Notes: generated by a model from the letters alone, not told the origin. A stretch of 64,000 nt of DNA from Eubacteriales bacterium (GCA_028705495.1 JAQWDK010000002.1:124001-188000); one strand, 5' to 3'. Shown: positions 41,952-50,890, counted from the stretch's first letter. Numbers and translations: made by a program.

Positions 41952-42920
41952 TTATGCCCAAAACATACTTGTCGGAATCGGTTCAGTCATGATAGCATCC
42001 TTCAAAAAGCTGACCGCTTTTTCAAGTCCCTCTTTAGATGTCATAAGGCTGTCTTCATGTTCTATACTCAGAACACCGTCATAACCCACCATACGCAGAT
42101 TGCTGAGCATGTCTCTCCAGTACTGCATATCGTTTCCATAACCGACTGAGCGGAAAATCCACGAACGGTGTATCTCGTCACCATAATGTTTTGTGTCAAG
42201 CACACCATTTACTGAAGTGTTGTATTTATCGACCTTTGTATCTTTTGCGTGTACATGATAGATTGCTTTGCCCAGTGCTCTTATCGATGCAACAGGGTCG
42301 ATTCCCTGCCAGATAAGGTGAGAAGGGTCAAAGTTTGCTCCCAAAGTATCACCGACTGCATTTCTGAGCTTTAGCATTGTCTCTGTGTTATATACGCAAA
42401 AACCGGGGTGCATTTCAAGCGCAATTTGATTGACACCGTGTGATTTTGCAAATTCTGCTGCTTTAATCCAATATGGTACAAGAACTTCCTCCCACTGCCA
42501 TTTGAGTATTTTAGAATAGTCATCAGGCCAGAAGCAGGTTACCCAGTTTGGAAACTTAGAATTTTCAGAGTCGCCAGGGCAGCCAGAAAAGGTTATAATT
42601 TTCGAAACACCGATTCTTTCTGCAAGCAGAACTGTGTTCTCAAAGTCTTTCTGGAAACGAGCTGCGATTTCTTTGTTCGGATGAATGCAGTTGCCATGGG
42701 TAGAGAGCGCGGCGATATTCATACCATGGTCTTTTATTGTGCCAATAAATGCATCAAGCTTTGATTTGTCTTCTAAAAGTTCAGCAGTTCTGCAGTGCTG
42801 ACTACTCGGATAACCGCCAGCGCCTATCTCCAGCTCGGTAATACCGAGCGTCTGAAGATAATCAAGCGCTTCCGATAACGGTCTGTCTCCGAAAAGAACG
42901 GTTATAACACCAATTTTCAT
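41952..42920 (-). CDS. Sugar phosphate isomerase/epimerase, TIM-barrel (first)
   Basis: A 322-residue member of the xylose isomerase-like TIM-barrel superfamily (AP_endonuc_2 type). Metal-ligand segments are visible: ALEMHPGF (Glu), ANFDPSHLIWQG (Asp and His), YHVHAKDT (His) and LSIEHED (Glu). They imply a divalent-metal active site acting on a sugar or keto-sugar. It is the last gene of a four-gene cassette, 28 nt after the oxidoreductase. The SD GGGAGG is strong. The substrate is unknown; inositol, keto-glycoside or rare-sugar metabolism are all possible. Confidence 0.85.
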   Translation of the reverse strand: MKIGVITVLFGDRPLSEALDYLQTLGITELEIGAGGYPSSQHCRTAELLEDKSKLDAFIGTIKDHGMNIAALSTHGNCIHPNKEIAARFQKDFENTVLLAERIGVSKIITFSGCPGDSENSKFPNWVTCFWPDDYSKILKWQWEEVLVPYWIKAAEFAKSHGVNQIALEMHPGFCVYNTETMLKLRNAVGDTLGANFDPSHLIWQGIDPVASIRALGKAIYHVHAKDTKVDKYNTSVNGVLDTKHYGDEIHRSWIFRSVGYGNDMQYWRDMLSNLRMVGYDGVLSIEHEDSLMTSKEGLEKAVSFLKDAIMTEPIPTSMFWA

Positions 42921-42948
42921 CTTCGGTTCCTCCCTCTTGTTTTACTAC

Positions 42949-44049
42949 TTATGCGAAATAATAAGGTTTGCCTGTTTTTGCGGATTCGTATATACCTTCG
43001 AGAATAACTGAAACGGTATACGCCTGCTCAGGAGTTACAAAAGGTGTTGTGTCATTTATAATAGCATCGATCCAAAGTTTCGCTTCGCGATCTTCAGGAT
43101 TTGCACTTCCAACGCCTTCATAGAATGCTGCACCGCCGCTTGAGAGGTCAGGTTTCAGAACATAACGTCTTCCCTGTCTGATACCGTTAATGCGAACACC
43201 ATCACGCATATCTATACCGCCGAGTGTTCCGCAAAGGGTTGTCTTTGCTTCGCCGATGTCAAGTGTGTTAAGTGCCCAGCTTGACTCGAGGTTTATTGTT
43301 GCACCGTTTTCCATAACGATAAAACCAAAAGCTGAATCCTCGACTGTGAACTGTTCTCTATCCCATTCGCCCCATGCGTTACCACTCGGAACTATGTCAC
43401 CGAGTTTTTTGTAGGTTGTACCGACGCAGTATTTGGGTTTGTAGTTGTCCATTGTCCATAAAGTCAGGTCAAGTGCATGTGTGCCGATATCAATAAGAGG
43501 ACCGCCGCCTTGTTCGTATTCATTGAGGAATACACCCCAAGTCGGTACCTCGCGTCTGCGAACAGCGTGAGCTTTTGCATAATAGATCTCGCCAAGTGTG
43601 CCGCTTTCAACTTCACCCTTAACAAAAAGCGCTTCGGGGGTGTGTCTGTTCTGATAGCCTATTGTGAGTTTCTTGCCTGTACGCTTTGCGGCATCAAGCA
43701 TCTTTTTAGCTTCAGTAGCATTGATCGCCATCGGTTTTTCGCAGCAAACATGCTTTCCTGATTCCAAAGCGTCAACAGTAATAAAGCTGTGGCTTCTGTT
43801 GGGTGTAAGTACATGAACAACGTCGATTGTTTTGTCCTCAAGCAGCTTTTTATACTCTGTATAAATTACTGCGTCAGGGGTACCGTAGTTTGCTTTTGCA
43901 TATTCGGCTCTTTCAGGTATAAGGTCACAAAAAGCAACCAGTTCAACATTTGCAAGTCTTTTTAAAGCAGGAAGATGCTTGCCCCTTGCTATGCCTCCGC
44001 AACCTATAATACCGATTCTTACTTTGTCAGATGCTCCTATTTTACTCAT
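42949..44049 (-). CDS. Gfo/Idh/MocA family NAD(P)-dependent oxidoreductase
   Basis: A 366-residue dehydrogenase with an N-terminal Rossmann fold (IGIIGCGGIARGKHLPAL), the CCEKPMAINATEA motif with the catalytic Lys, and LIDIGTHALDLTLW with the catalytic Asp/His. These enzymes oxidise a sugar or inositol hydroxyl, often at C3. The start is the second of two tandem ATG codons, 6 nt after GGAGGA. Flanking isomerase-like genes on both sides suggest that the oxidation product is handled by them. Confidence 0.9.
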   Translation of the reverse strand: MSKIGASDKVRIGIIGCGGIARGKHLPALKRLANVELVAFCDLIPERAEYAKANYGTPDAVIYTEYKKLLEDKTIDVVHVLTPNRSHSFITVDALESGKHVCCEKPMAINATEAKKMLDAAKRTGKKLTIGYQNRHTPEALFVKGEVESGTLGEIYYAKAHAVRRREVPTWGVFLNEYEQGGGPLIDIGTHALDLTLWTMDNYKPKYCVGTTYKKLGDIVPSGNAWGEWDREQFTVEDSAFGFIVMENGATINLESSWALNTLDIGEAKTTLCGTLGGIDMRDGVRINGIRQGRRYVLKPDLSSGGAAFYEGVGSANPEDREAKLWIDAIINDTTPFVTPEQAYTVSVILEGIYESAKTGKPYYFA

Positions 44050-44070
44050 CATATTCCTCCGGAATTATTT

Positions 44071-44403
44071 TTACTTTCTATAATAACTGTAATAAGCAGT
44101 TATAGACCGTTCTTTGTTTTCTTCAAGGTCGAATCCGCTGATTACGACCCCGTTAAGACTCATAAATTCCCATGCGTTTAAATCGGCGACTTTTATTCTG
44201 AATATTATCTTGCTGTCGCCATTGACGATAAGCTCATCATCACGAAGGTTAATCGAACCGCCTCTACTGATGATGCGTTCTTCATCTCCGTCCTTTTCAA
44301 GGGCGTATTTAACAGGCTTTCCATCTAACTTCTCAGCCATATACTTTTTATAAGCAAGGCTCGAGGTGTCTTTGGGTGGTTTTTTACCAAACAGCCTAAA
44401 CAT
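44071..44403 (-). CDS. Small protein of unknown function in the sugar cassette
   Basis: A 110-residue soluble protein. A basic N-terminus (MFRLFGKKPPKDTS) precedes a probable beta-rich domain: RGGSINLRDDELIVNGDSKI, then LNAWEFMSLNGVVISGFD, ending ITAYYSYYRK. I recognise no family. Its stop overlaps the start of the upstream isomerase (44403), and it precedes the oxidoreductase by 21 nt, so it is translationally embedded in the cassette. Small beta-subunits occur with TIM-barrel partners in C-glycoside deglycosidases, but I see no sequence proof of that here. Confidence 0.6.
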   Translation of the reverse strand: MFRLFGKKPPKDTSSLAYKKYMAEKLDGKPVKYALEKDGDEERIISRGGSINLRDDELIVNGDSKIIFRIKVADLNAWEFMSLNGVVISGFDLEENKERSITAYYSYYRK

Positions 44404-45188
44404 CAGACTTCGAATAACAGCTTCTTGAAGTAATCGATGGAGTAGCGAACTCCCTTATCTCCAATCTCACCTTGCCAAACCGCTGAATGTGGTTCAAGGG
44501 AGAGAACACCGCTGTATTTTTTTGCTCTTAATATAGAGATAAGTTCAGGCCAGTTTGTCATATCAAGACCTGCCGGCGGGTCATCGATATGTCTTCCGCC
44601 GATGTTGATGGTGCCTTTAAGATGAACATGATAGAACCTGTCACCCCAGTCGGCAGCTTCTGCGCGGTAATCACCACCGCCGTTTATGGAATGGGATGAA
44701 TCGAATTTAATACCGAGTTTCGGGAGATGACCGAGGAATATCGACCATTCTTTCGGACCGGTGATGTAGTTATTCCAATGACAATTAACAACGCAGACTT
44801 TAACATCGTCTCCAGCGTAATTTATGAGTGCTTCTAAATAACTCATTGACGATTTAAGATTCGAGAAATAGCTGATGGAGTTTACATAATTCATCGTAAG
44901 CATGTAAACGGGACACCCGTTTCTGCGGCAAAAGTCGATGAGTGTAAACTCTTTTTTCTGTTCGGATTCAATTATAGAGCCGTCGTCAGCGATTTTCGCA
45001 ATTCCCCATCTTCCGACAGCGGACAAGCTGACATTGTGTTCTTTCATAGCCGCTGCAATTCCGGCTTCCTCTGCAAAGAGGTAGTCGATGTTTTCAGCAT
45101 TTACATCCATCTCAGCAAAACCGAGACCAAGGTCACGAACATATTTTATACCGTCAGCGTTATGGCTTGTGATAATTCCGAGCTTCAT
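44403..45188 (-). CDS. Sugar phosphate isomerase/epimerase, TIM-barrel (second)
   Basis: A 261-residue TIM-barrel protein of the same superfamily as the gene at 41952, but only distantly similar to it. IKFDSSHSINGGGDYRAEA supplies Asp and His, FYHVHLKGTI a further His, and LSLEPHSAVW a Glu. The N-terminus MKLGIITSHNADGIKYV is typical. It opens the cassette (isomerase, small protein, oxidoreductase, isomerase). A truncated copy of the dispersed repeat, with an extended -10, lies just upstream (45238-45296). Confidence 0.82.
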   Translation of the reverse strand: MKLGIITSHNADGIKYVRDLGLGFAEMDVNAENIDYLFAEEAGIAAAMKEHNVSLSAVGRWGIAKIADDGSIIESEQKKEFTLIDFCRRNGCPVYMLTMNYVNSISYFSNLKSSMSYLEALINYAGDDVKVCVVNCHWNNYITGPKEWSIFLGHLPKLGIKFDSSHSINGGGDYRAEAADWGDRFYHVHLKGTINIGGRHIDDPPAGLDMTNWPELISILRAKKYSGVLSLEPHSAVWQGEIGDKGVRYSIDYFKKLLFEV

Positions 45189-45241
45189 TTTTGTATCCTC
45201 TCAAGTTCAGTATTTATGTGATAAACCAAATTATACATCAA

Positions 45242-45296
45242 ACCTTCACAAAATCAAAGGTTTTGGTGGGTCGTGCCGATTACGACTATTATAACA
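45242..45296 (-). repeat. Dispersed repeat copy R6, internally deleted, with extended -10
   Basis: On the minus strand TGT-TATAAT (45288-45296) is followed by AGTCGT, a shortened core, GCACGAC (45270-45276), and AAAACC-TTT-GATTTT-GTGAAGG. It resembles R3 but has lost most of the central module. It lies 50 bp upstream of the isomerase gene and could supply its promoter. Confidence 0.65.
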
Positions 45297-45298
45297 TA

Positions 45299-46789
45299 TT
45301 ATTCTTTGATAGGCGTGCATAATCGGAAAAATATTTTAGATTTTTTATAATAGTACCTGATCTTTTCGAGTATTCGAGCTTTCTTGACACTTCTTTGTGT
45401 TATAGCCTTATATTTTTCAGGGTTACTGGCATAAATTTTCGTTTTGTTCCTATATGTTGGAAACTGTGTTAGATAGATGAGATTAAACCAGAAATCGCGT
45501 TCCTCGTCTGATGAAACACCCCAGAATGAATTATAAACCTCATCTGCTGTTCCATACATTAGACTTTCAAGCTGTTCCTTGGTATAAATTCCGCTTTCTA
45601 CAGCTTTGTTACAAATATCAGTACCAGGTAGAAATCCAAGTCCATGAAGCTGTAGGCTAAAGGGAGGTTTTAGTTTCATACAAAGGGTGTAAGTTTCTTT
45701 TATATCGTCCAGCGTTTCAAAGGGATGCCTAAGCATAAAATCATACACAACATTAGGAACACCGCAGCTACTTAAAATTTCCGATGAACGCAGTATCTGC
45801 TTTTCGCTCTCAAAACGGTTAAAGACCTCTCTTCTAACTCGCTCCGAACCGCTTTGTATACCAACGGTTATCTCATAAAGTCCAGCTTGTACGAGCTTTT
45901 TGATTGTATACTCATTTATTCTCAGCGGATGACCCCAAACTTCAAACGGAAGACCTATTTCTGAACGGTATCTTTTAGAGAATTCATCAATCCATTCCTT
46001 TTTGTCCGGAAATATTTCATCCCAAAAGTGAACGAATCTTAGTTTTGAAATCTGTCTTTTCGCTTCCGACAACTCTGAAAGAAGATGACCTACACTTCTA
46101 TGTCTGACAAAGTTTTTATCGTTATACATCCGCTTAAGACAAACCGAGGAACAGTAGGAACACTGGAAAGGGCATCCCCTTGTAGCAGATAATTCATAGC
46201 CGTATGAATCTAAATTCGGATCACGCCGTTGTATTTTATCATTATCTAAAAGAATCCTGTTTTTCGAGCAGGGTTTAGGCATGCCGTAATCATCTACGCT
46301 TTTTTTAAGTGGTAGCAAAGGGTTCGATAGTATTTTGCTATCAACTTTTCTTATAAGGTTTGGAACATCAGAAATATTACTACCGCTTCTTAATGCTTTT
46401 GCAAATTCTACAATTGCATCTTCACCTTCGCCAGCAATAATTAGTTTTGCTCCAAATTCAAAAGCTTTGTCCGGTTCTATAGTTGGAAAAACTCCACCCC
46501 AAAGTGAGGTTATGCCAAGATTGTCTAACATTTTGGCGACTATAGAAACAAGTTCAAGATTAAAAGAGGTGTTGACGCTGATTCCAACGAATAGAGGTTT
46601 GAATTCTGTTATACACTCTTCGAGAAGACGAAGTTCGGTTCCAGTAAGACGACCCGGCTTCTTGCTGTTATACTTTTTCAGCGCAATAACCAGCACCTCG
46701 AAGCCGTTTTCTTCCAATGATGCTTGAAGATATTTTACTCCGATTTGCTTAGGGTTGCAGAAGGATATAAGAACAATTTTGTTATTCAA
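45299..46789 (-). CDS. B12-binding-domain radical SAM protein
   Basis: A 496-residue enzyme with an N-terminal cobalamin-binding-type Rossmann domain (GVKYLQASLEENGFEVLV, FVGISVNTSF, LWGGVFPTIEP, IIAGEGEDAI) and a radical SAM core whose cluster cysteines lie in RGCPFQCSYCSSVC (CxxxCxxC). The family performs difficult methylations and rearrangements. No DxHxxG cobalamin ligand is seen. The start is TTG at 46789, 4 nt after the glycosyltransferase stop, so the two are probably co-translated. A modification of a lipid-linked sugar or surface polymer is a possible role. Confidence 0.85.
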   Translation of the reverse strand: MNNKIVLISFCNPKQIGVKYLQASLEENGFEVLVIALKKYNSKKPGRLTGTELRLLEECITEFKPLFVGISVNTSFNLELVSIVAKMLDNLGITSLWGGVFPTIEPDKAFEFGAKLIIAGEGEDAIVEFAKALRSGSNISDVPNLIRKVDSKILSNPLLPLKKSVDDYGMPKPCSKNRILLDNDKIQRRDPNLDSYGYELSATRGCPFQCSYCSSVCLKRMYNDKNFVRHRSVGHLLSELSEAKRQISKLRFVHFWDEIFPDKKEWIDEFSKRYRSEIGLPFEVWGHPLRINEYTIKKLVQAGLYEITVGIQSGSERVRREVFNRFESEKQILRSSEILSSCGVPNVVYDFMLRHPFETLDDIKETYTLCMKLKPPFSLQLHGLGFLPGTDICNKAVESGIYTKEQLESLMYGTADEVYNSFWGVSSDEERDFWFNLIYLTQFPTYRNKTKIYASNPEKYKAITQRSVKKARILEKIRYYYKKSKIFFRLCTPIKE

Positions 46790-46792
46790 GTC

Positions 46793-47773
46793 TTATTCTT
46801 TCCCAGTATCGTTTTTTATATCTTCTTCAGTCTCTCTAACCAGATAAATTGGTCTTTTCTTTGTTTCAAGATAGGTTTTTGACAGATATTGTCCTAATAT
46901 ACCTATCGAAAAAATCTGTATGCCACCGATTAGAAGGATAACAACCATCGTTGAAGGCCAGCCTGCGGCGGACACTTCCCACACAAGTTCTCTGATGATC
47001 AAAGCGATAATACTGATGAATGCAATCGCTGTAAAAAGTATACCAATAAAAGAAGCGAGAACGAGCGGAGCTGTTGAGAAGGCTATGATACATTCGAGGG
47101 AGTATTTAAACAGCTTCCAGAAGTTAAATTTTGTTGTTCCTGCAACTCTTTCAATGTTTTCGTATTCAAGCCATTTTGTCTTGTATCCGACCCACGAGAA
47201 AATGCCTTTTGTAAAACGGTTATACTCTTCAAGGGACAGCACCGCATCGGTCATTTTACGGTTCATCATCCTGAAATCCCTTGCTCCCTCAACCATTTCG
47301 GTGTCGGATATTCTATTTATAATCTTATAAAATATTCTAGCAAAAAATGAACGAATAGGTGGCTCACCTTTTCTTGTACTGCGGCGAGTTGCTACAGAGT
47401 CAAAATCTTCGTTTTTCACAGAATTGTACATCTCCGGAATCAGCGCAGGCGGATCCTGAAGGTCAGCGTCCATTATTGCGACGAACCCCCCCCTGCTTTC
47501 CTTTAGTCCGGCGTACATCGCAGGTTCTTTTCCGAAGTTCCGTGAAAATGATATATACCTGACTCTTTTGTCTTGCTTTGCAAGATCGCGAAGCTTTTCA
47601 ACCGTTTTATCTTTTGAACCATCGTCAACAAATATAAACTCAAATTCCACAGAATCCATTTCAGCGGCTACTTTTGTTATTTCATTATAAAAGTGAGGTA
47701 CTGTTTCCGCTTCGTTATAGCAGGGTACAACAATTGATATCAAATCCTTTTTTGTCTTTTCGGAAAGATTCAT
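46793..47773 (-). CDS. GT2 family polyprenyl-phosphate glycosyltransferase
   Basis: A 326-residue membrane glycosyltransferase of the DPM1/GtrB/YkcC type. The GT-A domain has IVVPCYNEAETV, FIFVDDGSKDKT, ISFSRNFGKEPA and the acceptor/metal motif MDADLQDPP. Two C-terminal membrane helices follow (about 232-256 and 268-290). Such enzymes load a sugar on undecaprenyl phosphate for transfer outside. It lies between murQ and the radical SAM gene. Confidence 0.93.
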   Translation of the reverse strand: MNLSEKTKKDLISIVVPCYNEAETVPHFYNEITKVAAEMDSVEFEFIFVDDGSKDKTVEKLRDLAKQDKRVRYISFSRNFGKEPAMYAGLKESRGGFVAIMDADLQDPPALIPEMYNSVKNEDFDSVATRRSTRKGEPPIRSFFARIFYKIINRISDTEMVEGARDFRMMNRKMTDAVLSLEEYNRFTKGIFSWVGYKTKWLEYENIERVAGTTKFNFWKLFKYSLECIIAFSTAPLVLASFIGILFTAIAFISIIALIIRELVWEVSAAGWPSTMVVILLIGGIQIFSIGILGQYLSKTYLETKKRPIYLVRETEEDIKNDTGKE

Positions 47774-47799
47774 TTTTGTATTATACCTTTCTTACTTTT

Positions 47800-48624
47800 T
47801 TATTTCTTCAAAAGTTCGATTGCATCTGTTATAACGTTTCCGCTTCTTTCAAGTGCATTCAGCGCTTCTTCAAAGCTTGCTCCTGTTTCAGCCATAACTG
47901 TCCTTGCAGCTCTGTCAAGGAGTTTTTTATTTGAGGGTATCATACAAACCATTCGGTTACCTTTTACTTTACCAAGCAGCACCATTGCGGTTGTAGACAC
48001 CATATTAAGCACCATTTTCTGTGCTGTTCCAGACTTCATCCTTGTAGAACCGCTTACGACTTCAGGACCGACAATAGGTGTTATTGCGATATCTGCTATA
48101 CTGGAGATTTTACTTTTTTCATTGCATGAAAGTGCGATTGTTGCAGCTCCAATTGATTTTGCATAATCTAATGTACCGATAACGCATTCCGCTGTTCCGC
48201 TTGCCGATATACCGAAACAGATATCTTTAGAGCTGAAATTTCTTTCTTTCATCTGCTTAACAATCGACTGCGGATCATCTTCCGCGTCTTCAATTGATTT
48301 ATAAGTAGCATCATATCCGCCGGCAATTAGTCCCTGTACTACATCAGGAGAAACCCCATATGTTGGAGGGCATTCGGAAGCATCGAGAACACCTAATCGT
48401 CCGGAAGTTCCTGCACCTGTATAAAATAGTCTTCCTCCACCGCTTAGCTTTTCAGCAACAAGCTCTGCTGCTTTCGCAATTTGAGGTAGGACTTTTTCTA
48501 CAGCAAGTGCGACTGTTTTATCCTCGTCATTAATAATTTTTACAATTTCTGATGCGGGAAGCTTGTCCAACTCCCTGCTGTTCTCGTTTATTGCTTCTGT
48601 ATAAAGCTGCGAATAATTGTTCAA
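47800..48624 (-). CDS. murQ: N-acetylmuramic acid 6-phosphate etherase
   Basis: A 274-residue SIS-fold lyase that splits D-lactate from MurNAc-6-phosphate to give GlcNAc-6-phosphate in cell-wall recycling. Motifs are RLFYTGAGTSGRLGVLDASE, CPPTYG, GISASGTAECVIG and VSGSTRMKSGTAQKMVLNM. It is somewhat shorter than the usual 300 residues, mainly at the C-terminus. The start is TTG at 48624, 10 nt after GGAG. murP/mupG or nagK partners are not adjacent. It is the first gene of the unit that runs into the glycosyltransferase gene. Confidence 0.95.
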   Translation of the reverse strand: MNNYSQLYTEAINENSRELDKLPASEIVKIINDEDKTVALAVEKVLPQIAKAAELVAEKLSGGGRLFYTGAGTSGRLGVLDASECPPTYGVSPDVVQGLIAGGYDATYKSIEDAEDDPQSIVKQMKERNFSSKDICFGISASGTAECVIGTLDYAKSIGAATIALSCNEKSKISSIADIAITPIVGPEVVSGSTRMKSGTAQKMVLNMVSTTAMVLLGKVKGNRMVCMIPSNKKLLDRAARTVMAETGASFEEALNALERSGNVITDAIELLKK

Positions 48625-48673
48625 GTTATTTTACTCCTATTCAGCACCAAATTACTGTTATATCTATGAAAAG

Positions 48674-48702
48674 ATTATAAACCAAAATATCTATGCTGTC
48701 AA
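48674..48702 (-). promoter_or_regulatory. Promoter of murQ and downstream genes
   Basis: TTGACA (48697-48702) and TATAAT (48674-48679) on the minus strand with a 17-base spacer. Confidence 0.85.
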
Positions 48703-48796
48703 GACAAGAGCGTTCTTTATAATTATTAAAAGCTTTTGCTTTAAATGTTCATACTTCTAATTATTTCAATCAGACTTGTAAACTTTGGCTGTACCC

Positions 48797-48825
48797 TTGT
48801 ATAAAACATTTTTGTGAGGTATACT
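48797..48825 (+). promoter_or_regulatory. Promoter of the metallophosphoesterase lipoprotein gene
   Basis: TTGTAT (48797-48802), 17-base spacer, TATACT (48820-48825), divergent from the murQ promoter. Confidence 0.7.
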
Positions 48826-48861
48826 TTACTTATATATAACATTAGAAAGGATTTTATTGTG

Positions 48862-50886
48862 ATGAAAAGATCTTTGATGTTTTTTGTTCTAATTATTTCC
48901 TTACTTCTGTCCCTTTTATCCGGTTGTATTATCGGCAGTAACAATTCTGATTCTACGTCTTTAGGCGAGAGCCAATTTGAATCCGAAGTTTCTTCTGAAG
49001 AATCGGAGCCAAGCTTATCTAAGGATGTAGTCCTACGTTTTGCTGCAATGAGTGATATACATATCAACGGTTCCTCCACTCAAACAGAAAACAAACGCTT
49101 CCGTCAAGCACTCGATTTTATGTACAGCTATTCCGACGGACAAGATTATAAAAACTTTGACCTGCTTCTTGTTGCTGGAGATATGACAAACTATGGCTAC
49201 GAAAACGAACTTAATGCCTTTAAGGCTGTTGTTGACGAAAAGCTTAAAGAAGGCACAGAAAAGCTCTTCGTTATGGGGAACCATGAATATTATAACAACG
49301 GTCCTACCGCCGAGTCGCAGGAAAGATGGGAAAACATCACAGGTGAAACAAAAAACTCCCACAAAGTAATAGATGGTTATCACTTCATTGGAGTTTCCCT
49401 AAATGATACATCCGATTTTCAATATGCTGCCACTTGGCTTGAAGACGAAATTAAAAAAGCAATAGAGGAAGACCCCGATAAACCGATATTTGTAACTCAG
49501 CACTTCCATATATCAAACACTGTTTATGGCAGCGCAGATTGGGGTACCTCTTCACTTACCTCTGTGTTAAATAAATACCCTCAAGTCGTCAATTTCTCCG
49601 GACATTCGCACTACCCGATAAATGACCCACGCTCAATTATGCAGACTAAATTTACTTCACTCGGTTGCGGAACGCTTTCTTATTATGAGCTTGAAAAAGG
49701 AATGGTTTACGGTCCCTTCCCTCCTGGTAACAGTAATGCCGCACAGTTCTGGGTTGTAGAGGTTTATTCAGACAATAGCGTTGCATTTAAACCTTACGAT
49801 TTAATAACAAGTCAGTTTTTCCCTGTTGATTACAGAATTAAAAATCCTACAAGTACAGATACTTTTATCTACACTGCTGAACGTGCTAATAATGCAGATA
49901 AGCCATCTTTCCCATCTAACGCGAAACTTGAAGTTAGTGAAGTCAAAGATTCAACTGCGAAACTTGTTTTTGATCATGCCGTCGATGGCGAAATGGTTCA
50001 CAGTTATCGTTACAATTTCTACACGACTTCGGACAACAAACTTAGCACCTCTTTCTCTACTTTTTCAGACTTTTTCTATCTTGACCGCCCGGAAAAGATG
50101 ACATACATCGTTACAGGCCTTAAGCCAGGAACCGATTACAAGCTCGAAATTACAGCGATCGATTCCTATGGCAAAGAGTCAGAAAATACGCTTACCGCAA
50201 CTTTCAAAACAACAGGTGAACCGCCAATTCCTGAAGATCCCAATGCGCCTTTACCTGATGCTGATTTTCTCGACATAGTTTTTGATGACAAGGGTAGTTC
50301 TGATAAGGGCGACCTTAGCAAAACAGTTGAGAGCATTAATGCGAAGATTGAAAAAGACACTGAGCTTGACGCTTATGTTGCTAAATTCACAGGTAAAGGT
50401 GACTATCTCAAAATACCTTTCAGCCAAGCCGAGTATAATACCTTGACTGAAGCAATATCGCTTTCTGCCAAAATCAAAATAAATGAATTCAACGCATCGG
50501 ATTATATGGATGCCCTCGGTAACATGCAGTCCGGCGGTTATGGTTTTGAAATAACCAGCGGCAAACAGCTTGAGTTTTGGATTTCAATTGGTGGCAGTTA
50601 TACAGTTGTTACTACACCTATAGAGAAAGGCAAATACTACTCTGTCACCGGAACTTATGACGGTCAGAAGGTTGTCTTGTATATAGATGGCGAAAAGGTC
50701 GGCGAAGCTGCTGCAAGTGGTTTTATTACTTATCCTTCTGATACATCAGCTCATGCAATGTGTATCGGAGCAGATGTGAACCCCGGTGGTACCGGAACCG
50801 CATTCTTCAACGGTAATGTAGCGTATGTAAAAATACATAGTAAAGCACTTACTGAAAATCAAGTCATAAAGCTTGCTGAAAAATAA
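48862..50886 (+). CDS. Secreted metallophosphoesterase lipoprotein with Fn3-like and LamG-like domains
   Basis: A 674-residue modular surface protein. A signal peptide ends in the lipobox LLSGCI. A calcineurin-like phosphoesterase domain follows (AMSDIHINGS, LLLVAGDMTNYG, MGNHEYY, QHFH, FSGHSHYP), with all five metal-ligand motifs. A fibronectin type III-like domain (about 340-445) and a C-terminal concanavalin/LamG-type domain (about 490-674, with GTYDGQKVVLYIDGEKVGEA) complete it. It is probably a membrane-anchored phosphodiesterase or nucleotidase that binds glycans. ATG at 48862 follows AAAGGA. A strong terminator follows. Confidence 0.9.
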   Translation: MKRSLMFFVLIISLLLSLLSGCIIGSNNSDSTSLGESQFESEVSSEESEPSLSKDVVLRFAAMSDIHINGSSTQTENKRFRQALDFMYSYSDGQDYKNFDLLLVAGDMTNYGYENELNAFKAVVDEKLKEGTEKLFVMGNHEYYNNGPTAESQERWENITGETKNSHKVIDGYHFIGVSLNDTSDFQYAATWLEDEIKKAIEEDPDKPIFVTQHFHISNTVYGSADWGTSSLTSVLNKYPQVVNFSGHSHYPINDPRSIMQTKFTSLGCGTLSYYELEKGMVYGPFPPGNSNAAQFWVVEVYSDNSVAFKPYDLITSQFFPVDYRIKNPTSTDTFIYTAERANNADKPSFPSNAKLEVSEVKDSTAKLVFDHAVDGEMVHSYRYNFYTTSDNKLSTSFSTFSDFFYLDRPEKMTYIVTGLKPGTDYKLEITAIDSYGKESENTLTATFKTTGEPPIPEDPNAPLPDADFLDIVFDDKGSSDKGDLSKTVESINAKIEKDTELDAYVAKFTGKGDYLKIPFSQAEYNTLTEAISLSAKIKINEFNASDYMDALGNMQSGGYGFEITSGKQLEFWISIGGSYTVVTTPIEKGKYYSVTGTYDGQKVVLYIDGEKVGEAAASGFITYPSDTSAHAMCIGADVNPGGTGTAFFNGNVAYVKIHSKALTENQVIKLAEK

Positions 50887-50890
50887 AAAA

